Positions 15,505 to 22,478 of a stretch of DNA of 26,478 bases are shown here, piece by piece. The stretch covers positions 1 through 26,478 of the forward strand of contig CAMOXM010000006.1 in assembly GCA_946629155.1 (NCBI GenBank), written 5' to 3'. The first letter of the stretch is position 1. Each line of letters begins with the position of its first letter. The position numbers and the translations under genes are program-made. The stretch comes from UBA9848 sp003454065. GTDB taxonomy: Bacteria; Spirochaetota; Spirochaetia; Sphaerochaetales; Sphaerochaetaceae. The notes beneath the pieces were generated by a model, which was given only the letters and a program-made list of their open reading frames with translations, made no database searches and was not told the DNA's origin.

Positions 15505-16143
15505 TCACCCTTTGATGTTCCCCTTGATTTCACCGACCATTTTTATTTCCTCGGTTTTCAAATCGACTTGGATGTTGTTCGCATTATAGCTGTTGCCATC
15601 CCAGTTGACGCTTGAATTTCCGCTTAGCAGCAAGGTGTTGTTGTCCCTATTGAATATGATGTTGTCCGCCCTGCATATCATAGGGCCTTTTTCGGTTTTC
15701 TTTATGATTTTGGCTCTTATTTGCATTTTAAGTATGCCTTCGTCCATGTTGAAGTCAAGCCATGCGGCGGAAGCGGCAACTTCGTTGTTCAAGTCCTGGA
15801 GCTCTATCCATCCATCCACGACGATGCTTTGCGTGTTTCTGTTGTAAATCAGGGAAGTGGAGTATATCGTTATCCTGTGCTTGAAATCGTTTATGGATAC
15901 GTTTCCGTCGCATTCGAGGTTAGAATAGTCCTTTCCCGTGATGGTGACGGTCTGTGCTTTGATTTCCACATCGCCCGTATTTATGTTCGCGCCTTCGGAA
16001 AGGCGCACGATTCTGTTGTCGCCCTTCATTTGCATGGAAGTGTTTCCGGATGAGAATGTTATGTTGTCTGCGAATGCGGCTTCAATGGCCAAAAATACGA
16101 GCAGAAGGAACAATATGGAGGCTCTTTCAAAATTCCTTTTCAT
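15505..16143 (-). CDS. LptA/OstA-like periplasmic protein
   Basis: A 212-residue exported protein. The N-terminus is a classical signal peptide with an A-F-A cleavage site after about residue 25. The rest is rich in alternating beta-strand sequence of the OstA/LptA type (repeated I-x-I-x-G, G-x-V-x-I and L-x-L-S-G-N units), a beta-jellyroll fold that bridges the periplasm for lipid transport in diderm bacteria. The usual partners lptB, lptC and lptF/G are not in the window. It is transcribed divergently from tRNA-Pro, and its expected promoter leaves only about five leader bases. It could equally be an OstA-like protein with another lipid cargo. Confidence 0.75.
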   Translation of the reverse strand: MKRNFERASILFLLLVFLAIEAAFADNITFSSGNTSMQMKGDNRIVRLSEGANINTGDVEIKAQTVTITGKDYSNLECDGNVSINDFKHRITIYSTSLIYNRNTQSIVVDGWIELQDLNNEVAASAAWLDFNMDEGILKMQIRAKIIKKTEKGPMICRADNIIFNRDNNTLLLSGNSSVNWDGNSYNANNIQVDLKTEEIKMVGEIKGNIKG

Positions 16144-16154
16144 TGCAACATCTT

Positions 16155-16183
16155 AGACTACAAAAAAAAGGCAAAATTTGCAA
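16155..16183 (-). promoter_or_regulatory. Predicted promoter of the lptA-like gene
   Basis: On the minus strand TTGCAA (16183-16178) and TAGTCT (16160-16155) are 17 bp apart; the -10 box is weak. The -35 box TTGCAA is its own reverse complement and also serves as the -35 box of the divergent tRNA-Pro promoter, so the two cannot be occupied at the same time. Confidence 0.4.
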
Positions 16184-16206
16184 TATTAAGTGCTTTTCAT
16201 TAGAAT
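16178..16206 (+). promoter_or_regulatory. Promoter of tRNA-Pro
   Basis: TTGCAA (16178-16183) and TAGAAT (16201-16206, five of six) are separated by 17 bp, with the start expected near 16213, six bases before the mature tRNA. The position is as expected for a stable-RNA promoter. Confidence 0.7.
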
Positions 16207-16218
16207 AGAAAGGTATTT

Positions 16219-16291
16219 CGGGCTATAGCGCAGTGGCTAGCGCACTTGGTTCGGGACCAAGGGGTCGGCAGTTCAAATCTGCCTAGCCCGA
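16219..16291 (+). tRNA. tRNA-Pro (CGG)
   Basis: A 73-nt cloverleaf: acceptor CGGGCTA/TAGCCCG, D-arm GCGC-AGTGGCTA-GCGC, anticodon stem CTTGG/CCAAG around loop TTCGGGA (anticodon CGG), T-arm GGCAG-TTCAAAT-CTGCC and discriminator A73. C1-G72 and the anticodon arm are those of bacterial tRNA-Pro. No CCA is encoded. The next gene starts 17 bases later with no terminator between, so the lipoprotein mRNA is probably released by tRNA 3' processing. Confidence 0.96.
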
Positions 16292-16308
16292 ATTTGGGGA
16301 AGGCTGCG

Positions 16309-17226
16309 ATGGGAAAAGATACAAAGGCGAAATCTGTTGTAGTGGCTGTGCTGATTGTTGCGCTGTCTTCGCTTTTCGCATCATGCGGACATGATCCCAA
16401 CAAGCGTTCCATCACATTTGACGTTCGCCCTGTGGAATTGCCGTCCGGCAGGATGGACGGCAGTACGGATGAATATTGGCCGTGCGAGGAGATAAGAGGG
16501 GCTGAATCTGGAAAGATTTTAAAAAAGGTCGCTTCTCCTGGCGATAGCGTCAGCATAGCATTGGGATCCGATTACGATTTCAGGCTTATCACCAGCGATG
16601 ACCCGCCATGGTCTGTCGATGAAGTTGTATCCAAAAAGCTTAAAGATGCTCAAGACGAGTGGCAGGAGCAGATGGATGCTTATGAAAGAGGCGAAAGCCC
16701 TAACCCGCCTGATGATTTCAACCCGAATACGATTAAATTCAACAAAGTCATCAGGATGGGACCGAAGGCGTTCCGCATCATAGATGCATCGTATGACGAT
16801 ACGCTTATAGTGACGTTTTCAAATGCATATGAATGCGTTTTCAGATTGGATAAGGATAGCGAAGGCATTACCGATCGCGTAGAGAGAATCGCATTTTGCC
16901 TGAACGAAAACGAAACGCGCACCGATTACCGTTATCCGTTGGAGATGTCGTTTCCTGCTTCGGGAGTGATCAAATACTACCAGTCTATCAACCGGAAAAT
17001 GACCGTCAGGATGTATATGAAGCCAGGCGAAGAATATGGAATCGGCATGGTCATGAAACGGCGCGGCAGCATGGCGGATGTGGAAATCAGAGCAACGAAT
17101 GCGAATCCGGAAGGGGATGGGTATTATCAATATGTGATCGAACCGGACATAGACCTCGACAAGAGCTATTCGATGGAGAGGTGCGAGATAATCATTTCAA
17201 CCGGTCTCCTTCATCCGGAAACATAG
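16309..17226 (+). CDS. Uncharacterised lipoprotein
   Basis: A 305-residue protein of no family that I recognise. It begins with a basic N-terminus, a hydrophobic segment and a lipobox L-F-A-S-C (Cys26), so it should be lipid-anchored outside the cytoplasm. The rest is soluble, mixed alpha/beta, with an acidic proline-containing middle (about residues 110-145) and no repeats. I chose the ATG at 16309 because GGGGAAGG lies a few bases before it and the lipobox is correctly placed; longer readings run into the tRNA. It probably shares the tRNA-Pro transcript. No function can be given. Confidence 0.8.
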   Translation: MGKDTKAKSVVVAVLIVALSSLFASCGHDPNKRSITFDVRPVELPSGRMDGSTDEYWPCEEIRGAESGKILKKVASPGDSVSIALGSDYDFRLITSDDPPWSVDEVVSKKLKDAQDEWQEQMDAYERGESPNPPDDFNPNTIKFNKVIRMGPKAFRIIDASYDDTLIVTFSNAYECVFRLDKDSEGITDRVERIAFCLNENETRTDYRYPLEMSFPASGVIKYYQSINRKMTVRMYMKPGEEYGIGMVMKRRGSMADVEIRATNANPEGDGYYQYVIEPDIDLDKSYSMERCEIIISTGLLHPET

Positions 17227-17257
17227 TGACCGTCTCTGAAAGCAGTAGCGTTTCGAT

Positions 17258-17269
17258 GCGTTCGAACGC
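17258..17269. repeat. Perfect 12-bp palindrome after the lipoprotein gene
   Basis: GCGTTCGAACGC reads the same on both strands and can form a hairpin. No T-run follows, so it is not a standard terminator. It resembles the TTCGAA-centred palindrome at 19742-19755, also just after a gene stop. Confidence 0.4.
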
Positions 17270-17287
17270 CCTTGCCTAAAGCACATA

Positions 17288-18388
17288 ATGAGCAAATCAT
17301 CCAAAAACAATTTCTTGAGCGATTACATGATAGGAGCGTGCCCGGAGGTTTTCGAGTCGCTTGCGAATGCGAACTTCGTCAAATACGAGGCTTATCAGAA
17401 CGATTCCGTTTCGTCGGAGTGCAAGAGAATTGTATTGGAGAGATGCGGGTTGGGTGATGCGGAGATATTCGCATTCAGCGGTGGAACGCAGGCGAATTGC
17501 GTTATGATAGATATGATCACCCTGCGGGGAAAAGGCGTGGTTGCATCGGCTTTTTCTCATATTAACGTGCACGAAGCCGGAGCGATAGAAGCGTCTGGTC
17601 ATAAGATAATCACGGTAGATTCGCATCATGCTAAAATAAGCCCCGATGCATTGGATGACAAATTGGATAGAACCAGAAGAGATCCGAATTTCGGTCATAT
17701 GACAGACATCGGGTCGTGCTACATAACTCAGCCGACTGAATTCGGGGCGCTTTATTCTCGAAGCGAACTTCGTGAGATCCATGAAGTGTGCAGAAAACAC
17801 TCGGTCTCATTGCATATTGACGGCGCAAGGCTTGCCTATGCCTTGTCTGCTCCCGGAAATGATGTTTCATTTGAGGATATCGCCAGTTTCAGCGACAGTT
17901 TCTATATAGGCGGAAACAAATGCGGCGCCATGTTCGGGGAGTTGGGCGTGCTTAAGGGCAAACGCAGTCGCAGCCAGAAACCGGATCTTCTTGCTTTCAG
18001 AAAGAGCAGGGGCGCTTTGCTTGCGAAATCATATCTGGTGAGCGTCCAATTCGTTGCCTTATTGCAGAACGATGTTTACGAAAAGGTTGGCAAAAAAGCG
18101 GATGATGCAGCGCAGACGATTGCCAAGGCGCTGACGGAAAACGGATTCAAGCTATATTTTCCGGTTTGGACGAATCAGGTTTTTCTCGTCCTTTCGGATG
18201 ATGAATCGAAAGCTTTCAGAAAAGTCGGATATGATGTTCCGGTTTGGGACGAAATTGATGGAGTTTGCATTCGCCGCATGGTTTTCGATTGGACATGGGG
18301 AGAAGAGAGCATATCCGATTTGGTAGAGGCTATAGTCAAAGCGAGAGATCTGTGCAAACGAACATGTTTTTTTGAAGGACGCTCCTAA
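17288..18388 (+). CDS. Low-specificity L-threonine aldolase-type PLP enzyme
   Basis: A 366-residue fold type I PLP enzyme of the beta-eliminating lyase/threonine aldolase family, which splits threonine or allo-threonine into glycine and acetaldehyde. The PLP-phosphate loop is G-G-T-Q-A-N (65-70), the cofactor aspartate and arginine are in H-I-D-G-A-R-L (Asp178, Arg181), and the PLP lysine is in G-G-N-K-C-G-A (Lys211). The G-N-K-C-G-A form belongs to a group common in clostridia and spirochaetes rather than the E. coli LtaE form. Length is normal. No strong ribosome-binding site precedes the ATG at 17288. The next gene begins on the base after its TAA, so they are likely co-transcribed, though the functions are not obviously linked. 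Confidence 0.85.
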   Translation: MSKSSKNNFLSDYMIGACPEVFESLANANFVKYEAYQNDSVSSECKRIVLERCGLGDAEIFAFSGGTQANCVMIDMITLRGKGVVASAFSHINVHEAGAIEASGHKIITVDSHHAKISPDALDDKLDRTRRDPNFGHMTDIGSCYITQPTEFGALYSRSELREIHEVCRKHSVSLHIDGARLAYALSAPGNDVSFEDIASFSDSFYIGGNKCGAMFGELGVLKGKRSRSQKPDLLAFRKSRGALLAKSYLVSVQFVALLQNDVYEKVGKKADDAAQTIAKALTENGFKLYFPVWTNQVFLVLSDDESKAFRKVGYDVPVWDEIDGVCIRRMVFDWTWGEESISDLVEAIVKARDLCKRTCFFEGRS

Positions 18389-19741
18389 ATGAATTCAGAT
18401 AATACAGGCGATAAGGAAAACAAAGAGGCGCATTCTCAAGATGTCGCTGAGAATCAAAGCGGAAGCGGCTGCAACGGAGAGGTCGAAAGGGTCAGGCTGA
18501 AATCGCTTTTCGGACTTCACCCTTTTATTTCATTCGCAACAAAAGCCGTGCTCGCCTTTTTGGCGATTTGCATAATCCCTTCTTTTTTTTCTTCGTCCAG
18601 AAGATTGTTCATTTCATCTGATGTTTATCCGCTGAGAGTGGAAGTGGATGGTCAACCTGTCGGAATTACGCCCTGCAACTTGCGTGTGAAGCCGGGTAGG
18701 CATGAAATCGATTTCTTCTATGCCGACGAGAAAGTGTATCATACCTTCGTGCGCATCCGTCCGGCGCTTTTCCTGTCGTATCTGTTCGAGTATTCGCAAA
18801 AGGCGAGCGTCAATGTTCGGCTCAGCGAATCTGTGAAGGAATCGGCTCATAGGAATTTCCTGCAGGATTGCATGGATTACGAATTGCTTTTCAAGACGGA
18901 TGCCACTCGTATCCAGAAGCCGTATTTCGGCTACTACAAAACGCTTTTAGGCGATGAAGCGAAGATGAATGCCGTTAGCGCGGCGCGCTATTTCATAGCT
19001 AATCGTGACGCGGCAGAGGATTTCAAAGACTCCTTCGGCGACCTCGCAGAAACAACTGATTTCTCGTATCTGAAGGACGATGAAGCTGATTTCAATTTGG
19101 AAATTGATGATTCAATGCTTTTTGGCCGAAATGACGGCGAACTGAAACTGATTGGCGAATGCAGCATAGGCGGTCGCGATTTCGTGGAATTCGAAAACAC
19201 GATGGTGGCTAAGGATTTGGTCGATACCAATATCTTTCGCGCTTTTTTGCAAGAGCATGCAGAGTTTTCGCCCGAAAGAAAGTCTGAGCTGATTAAAGAA
19301 GGGCTCGCAGACGAGGACTATCTTTCCGCGTTCGGGGAGGGAGGAAGCGCAAGAAGCATATCCTACGAGATAGCATCGGAGTTCGTAAAATGGTTTGGAA
19401 GCAAATATTCTTGCAAAGCCAGGCTTTTGACAAAACCCGAGTATGTCAGGCTTTATAGCCATAGGTCGCTCTTCAGAAACTATGTTTCGGGTCTTTTCGA
19501 AATGACATCCACTTCATTCATAACCCATGAGGCCTTATCGGGAAGGCGCCTTAGCGAAAAAGACAGGGATGCGGTTTGTTCGGTTTTTGATAAAGCGGGC
19601 GTGAAGATGAGCAAGGAGTTATTTTGCTTAGGCGCTTATAATAGGGCCATGAATGACGGGTCGAGGCTCAAGCTGGTAGGCGTAATCAAGCCGGACTCAT
19701 GCTATGAAACCGTCGGGTTCAGGGTTGCGATAGATAAATAA
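18389..19741 (+). CDS. Membrane-anchored PEGA-domain protein with SUMF1-like C-terminus
   Basis: A 450-residue protein. A polar, acidic N-terminal tail of about 40 residues precedes one membrane segment (about 47-68), then a PEGA domain (about 78-115, with V-E-V-D-G-Q-P-V-G-I-T-P and V-K-P-G-R-H), usually found in surface proteins of spirochaetes and other bacteria. The C-terminal part (about 320-450) resembles the formylglycine-generating enzyme (SUMF1) fold: S-Y-E-I-A-S-E-F-V-K-W, then L-L-T-K-P-E-Y-V-R-L and a closing G-F-R-V-A. The family usually has R-L-P-T-E-A-E-W at the second position; the change suggests a non-catalytic, binding-type version. AAGGA lies nine bases before the ATG, inside the end of the aldolase gene. 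The function is unknown. Confidence 0.65.
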   Translation: MNSDNTGDKENKEAHSQDVAENQSGSGCNGEVERVRLKSLFGLHPFISFATKAVLAFLAICIIPSFFSSSRRLFISSDVYPLRVEVDGQPVGITPCNLRVKPGRHEIDFFYADEKVYHTFVRIRPALFLSYLFEYSQKASVNVRLSESVKESAHRNFLQDCMDYELLFKTDATRIQKPYFGYYKTLLGDEAKMNAVSAARYFIANRDAAEDFKDSFGDLAETTDFSYLKDDEADFNLEIDDSMLFGRNDGELKLIGECSIGGRDFVEFENTMVAKDLVDTNIFRAFLQEHAEFSPERKSELIKEGLADEDYLSAFGEGGSARSISYEIASEFVKWFGSKYSCKARLLTKPEYVRLYSHRSLFRNYVSGLFEMTSTSFITHEALSGRRLSEKDRDAVCSVFDKAGVKMSKELFCLGAYNRAMNDGSRLKLVGVIKPDSCYETVGFRVAIDK

Positions 19742-19755
19742 CGCTTTCGAAAGCG
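19742..19755. repeat. Perfect 14-bp palindrome, possible weak terminator
   Basis: CGCTTTCGAAAGCG begins directly after the stop of the PEGA gene. As RNA it makes a five-pair stem with a TCGA loop. The following bases CAATTTG have only a short T-run, so termination would be weak. It lies just before the nitroreductase promoter. Confidence 0.45.
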
Positions 19756-19759
19756 CAAT

Positions 19760-19788
19760 TTGCTATTGCAATACGCAAGCTTTATAAT
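19760..19788 (+). promoter_or_regulatory. Promoter of the nitroreductase gene
   Basis: TTGCTA (19760-19765, four of six) and a perfect TATAAT (19783-19788) at 17 bp spacing. Transcription should begin near 19795, within or just before the G-rich ribosome-binding site (19793-19799). The -35 region lies in a loosely symmetrical AATTTGC-TA-TTGCAAT sequence similar to the Fur-family operator half-sites at 20389-20411. Confidence 0.6.
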
Positions 19789-19806
19789 CTCAAGGGGGGA
19801 TTGGTT

Positions 19807-20325
19807 ATGTTGGAAGTCATTAAAAAGAGAAGAGCGTGCAGGAAATTCGATTCGCGCATTGTCGAAGAAGCTAAAATCAAGGAAATAGTAGAGGCTGGTC
19901 TTTTGGCTCCGTCTGGAATGGGAAGGCAAACGCCCGTCATAATAGCAATCAGCGACAAGAAGCTGCGCGACGAGCTTTCGGCTTTGAATAGAAGCTTCAT
20001 GGCGAATGCGCCAGAGGGTGTCGATCCGTTCTATGGAGCGCCCGTGGTTTTGCTGGTCGCTTCGAACAAGGATGGAATATCGGTGCACGACGGTGCGGCG
20101 ACGATAGAAAACATGCTTTTGGAAGCAACCAATCAAGGATTGGCTTCTTGCTGGATACACAGGGCCAAAGAGGAAATCGAATCCCCCGAAGGAAGAAAGC
20201 TTCTCTCCCGGACCGGTTTGAATTTCGACGATTACATCGGAATAGGCCATGTGGTCATCGGCTATCCCGACGGCTATAAGGCGCCCGAGAAGAAAATCAA
20301 GGACGGCCGAGCGTTTTATATGTAA
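19807..20325 (+). CDS. Nitroreductase-family FMN oxidoreductase
   Basis: A 172-residue flavoprotein of the nitroreductase family, which uses NAD(P)H to reduce nitro compounds, quinones or flavins. The family start V-I-K-K-R-R-A-C-R-K-F (4-14) binds the FMN phosphate; A-P-S-G-M-G-R-Q (36-43) and the late G-x-G-H-V-V-I-G-Y-P segment are also typical. Residues in the middle (D-G-A-A-T-I-E-N-M-L-L-E-A) match the second FMN-contact helix. The ATG at 19807 has a strong G-rich ribosome-binding site eight bases away; a TTG at 19801 is in frame but too close to it. It is transcribed alone from its own promoter. The physiological substrate cannot be told. Confidence 0.9.
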   Translation: MLEVIKKRRACRKFDSRIVEEAKIKEIVEAGLLAPSGMGRQTPVIIAISDKKLRDELSALNRSFMANAPEGVDPFYGAPVVLLVASNKDGISVHDGAATIENMLLEATNQGLASCWIHRAKEEIESPEGRKLLSRTGLNFDDYIGIGHVVIGYPDGYKAPEKKIKDGRAFYM

Positions 20326-20363
20326 GGCTGTTGGCTCTTTTGTCTATATCGGCAATGTTCTCC

Positions 20364-20391
20364 TTGACAAAAGCATCCGTATGCCTATAAT
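20364..20391 (+). promoter_or_regulatory. Consensus promoter of the zinc-uptake operon
   Basis: A perfect TTGACA (20364-20369) and a perfect TATAAT (20386-20391) with 16 bp between. It is the strongest promoter in the window, with the start near 20398. Its strength implies tight repression, and the inverted repeat at 20389-20411 covers the end of the -10 box and the start site, ideal for blocking RNA polymerase. Confidence 0.8.
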
Positions 20392-20411
20392 TTGCGAGTA
20401 AATTGCAAATT
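20389..20411 (+). promoter_or_regulatory. Predicted Fur/Zur operator (inverted repeat)
   Basis: AATTTGC (20389-20395) and its exact reverse complement GCAAATT (20405-20411) are separated by nine bases, giving a 23-bp dyad. It overlaps the -10 box and transcription start of the operon whose first gene encodes a Fur-family repressor. Size and position are as expected for an autoregulatory Fur-family box. The base sequence is not one of the textbook Fur or Zur boxes, so this is inferred from symmetry and context. Confidence 0.65.
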
Positions 20412-20426
20412 CAGGTCAAAAGAAGG

Positions 20427-20822
20427 ATGTTGGCATATAATACGCAGCAGAGGCAGATGCTTCTGGATTTTTTGAACAAGCATATTGATGAGAGCATATC
20501 GGCAGCGCAAATCATATCCGCCCTTCGCAGCAACGGAATCAGCGAAAGCGCGGTTTATCGCAACCTTGCGGCCCTTGAGGAAGATGGCGAGATAATAAAG
20601 ATAAGCAAACCCGGCGAACGAAAATCCGTGTATCGCGCGAATAACGAGAAATGCCGCAATCATTTTCATTTATTTTGCGTTTCCTGCAAGAAAACCACGC
20701 ATGTGTCGGAAGATGCGAGCAAACGATTGGAAAGCAGTCTGAATGATTGCGACGGATTTCTGGTTGATAAAGACGAAACGATGATATATGGAATTTGCAA
20801 GGATTGCAGAGGTCGCAAGTGA
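20427..20822 (+). CDS. Fur-family metalloregulator, probably Zur
   Basis: A 131-residue DNA-binding repressor. The N-terminal winged helix (about 4-60) contains S-A-A-Q-I-I-S-A-L and the recognition helix S-E-S-A-V-Y-R-N-L-A-A-L. The C-terminal dimerisation domain has H-F-H (His79, His81), one C-x-x-C pair (Cys84, Cys87) and a second (Cys124, Cys127), the structural-zinc tetrad of the family. It leads an operon with a zinc/manganese-type ABC transporter, so a zinc-sensing (Zur) role is most likely; manganese or iron remains possible. The ATG at 20427 touches the AAGAAGG ribosome-binding site, so the TTG at 20430 may be the true start; the upstream in-frame TTG at 20403 lies inside the operator. 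Its stop overlaps the next start (GTGA). Confidence 0.88.
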   Translation: MLAYNTQQRQMLLDFLNKHIDESISAAQIISALRSNGISESAVYRNLAALEEDGEIIKISKPGERKSVYRANNEKCRNHFHLFCVSCKKTTHVSEDASKRLESSLNDCDGFLVDKDETMIYGICKDCRGRK

Positions 20823-21796
20823 AACGAAAGATTGCAATCGCCTTGCTTGCCGCCGTCGTTTTCGCAATTGCGCTTGTTTCTTGCTCAAGGAGCGAAAGAG
20901 AAGATGGGAAAATCAAGATAGTCGTAACGATTCTGCCGGAGTATGATTGGGTGCTGAATGTTCTCGGCGACGAGAAGGAGAGGTTCGAAACGACGCTGCT
21001 TCTTGGAAACGGCGGCGATTTTCACAGCTATCAGCCATCGGTGGCGGATATGGCGAAAATCGTTACATGCGATTTGTTCGTATTCGTGGGCGGCGAATCG
21101 GACGGATGGGTTAAAGATGCCTTGAAGAATTCTACGAACAAGAGCATGAAGGCGATAAGCTTGCTTGAAACCCTTGGAGACTGTGCGAGAAAGGAGGAGT
21201 TTGTCGAGGGGATGGAAGAGGAAGCGGATGCTGACGAGCAGGAGCACGAGTCGGTCGCGGAGCTTGATGAACACGTTTGGATGTCGCTTAGAAAAGCTTG
21301 CGTTTTCGTAGCTGCTATATCGGATTCGCTGCAAACCATAGATCCGGTTAATTCTGAAAAATATGCGAAGAACGCATCGGAATACGTCCTGAAGCTCAGG
21401 ACGCTCGACGACGAATATGTCAGGTTCTTCGATTCGACAGAAAACAAGACATTGATAGTCGCAGATAGGTTTCCGTTCAGATATTTCGCCGATGATTATT
21501 CGCTTTCATATTATGCCGCTTTTCCGGGATGCTCCTCGGAGACGCAGGCAAGCTTTAAGACAATCGCTTTTCTGGTTCGCAAAGCGGAAGAGCTTTCCAT
21601 GCCTTCGATATTTGCTGTGGATGGGTCTGATGGCAAGATTGCCAGGACGGTGAGGGACAGCACGAAATCCAAGGATCAGAAGATCTTTGTTCTCGATTCT
21701 ATGCAGTCCGTTTCGTTGAAGGAATACGAAGAAGGCAGGACGTATTTGTCGGTAATGGCAAGTAATCTTTCCGTGCTTAAGGAGGCATTTCGTTGA
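20819..21796 (+). CDS. znuA: Zinc ABC transporter substrate-binding lipoprotein
   Basis: A 325-residue metal-binding lipoprotein of the cluster A-I (ZnuA/TroA) family that captures zinc or manganese outside the membrane. The lipobox is L-V-S-C (Cys22). Probable metal ligands are His69 in D-F-H-S-Y-Q-P-S and His152 in D-E-H-V-W-M-S. The third position carries D-R-F-P-F-R-Y-F (Asp216) in place of the usual histidine, and the last acidic ligand lies near C-S-S-E-T (Glu241); this D-R-F-P form is typical of a clostridial/spirochaetal subgroup. An acidic loop (about 128-148) with a single histidine replaces the His-rich loop of classical ZnuA. The start is GTG, overlapping the fur stop as GTGA, so the pair is translationally coupled. 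Confidence 0.88.
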   Translation: MKRKIAIALLAAVVFAIALVSCSRSEREDGKIKIVVTILPEYDWVLNVLGDEKERFETTLLLGNGGDFHSYQPSVADMAKIVTCDLFVFVGGESDGWVKDALKNSTNKSMKAISLLETLGDCARKEEFVEGMEEEADADEQEHESVAELDEHVWMSLRKACVFVAAISDSLQTIDPVNSEKYAKNASEYVLKLRTLDDEYVRFFDSTENKTLIVADRFPFRYFADDYSLSYYAAFPGCSSETQASFKTIAFLVRKAEELSMPSIFAVDGSDGKIARTVRDSTKSKDQKIFVLDSMQSVSLKEYEEGRTYLSVMASNLSVLKEAFR

Positions 21797-21797
21797 A

Positions 21798-22478
21798 ATG
21801 GAACGGGAAACGTTGATTTCATGTGAAGGACTCTATGTCGGCTATGATGGCAAATCGGTAGCAGGACCCATTGATTTGACTGTCGAGACGGGCGATTTCC
21901 TATCGATAGTGGGAGAAAACGGGGCTGGCAAAACCACTTTCGTGAAAACCCTCTTGAAACTGATAAAGCCGATTTCAGGCAAAATTCATTTCTCGCAAAA
22001 CTTTGGTTCCGGCGGGATAGGGTATGTTCCGCAAAAGGACGCGATTGCCCCGGACTTCCCCGCATCTGTTTGGGAAACGGTGATTTCCGGATGCCTCGCA
22101 GGACTTGGAAGCAGGTTTTTCTATCGTGAAGCGGATAAGGCGAAGGCTCGAAGCTGTTTGGAGAAAACAGGCCTTTCCGGACTGGAGCGGCGGTCGTATA
22201 AGAGCCTTTCCGGAGGACAGCAGAAGCGGGCGTTGATTGCGAGAGCGCTATGTGCTGCCAATTGCGCGCTTTTGCTCGATGAGCCGGCCGCAGGGCTGGA
22301 TGAAGAAGCAGAGGCGGATTTGCATTCGGTTGTTCGAATGCTGAATGACAAGGGACTTGCGATAATAATGGTGACGCACGATAAAGCCGCCGCTTTGGAG
22401 CATTCCAACAAGGTGCTCCATATCGGCCAATCCGCCTTTTTGGAAAATGTTCGCGGTATCGGAGGGGAAGCGCAATGA
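21798..22478 (+). CDS. znuC: Zinc ABC transporter ATPase
   Basis: A 226-residue ABC ATPase that drives metal import with its neighbours. Walker A is G-E-N-G-A-G-K-T (39-46), the signature is L-S-G-G-Q (137-141), Walker B is A-L-L-L-D-E-P (Asp161, Glu162), and the switch histidine is His194 in V-T-H-D. The chain is short but complete. The ATG lies one base after the znuA stop, and the C-terminus overlaps the permease start by four bases (ATGA), showing a coupled operon. The order binding protein, ATPase, permease fits the metal-import ABC families; zinc specificity is inferred from the Fur/Zur-type regulator. Confidence 0.93.
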   Translation: MERETLISCEGLYVGYDGKSVAGPIDLTVETGDFLSIVGENGAGKTTFVKTLLKLIKPISGKIHFSQNFGSGGIGYVPQKDAIAPDFPASVWETVISGCLAGLGSRFFYREADKAKARSCLEKTGLSGLERRSYKSLSGGQQKRALIARALCAANCALLLDEPAAGLDEEAEADLHSVVRMLNDKGLAIIMVTHDKAAALEHSNKVLHIGQSAFLENVRGIGGEAQ

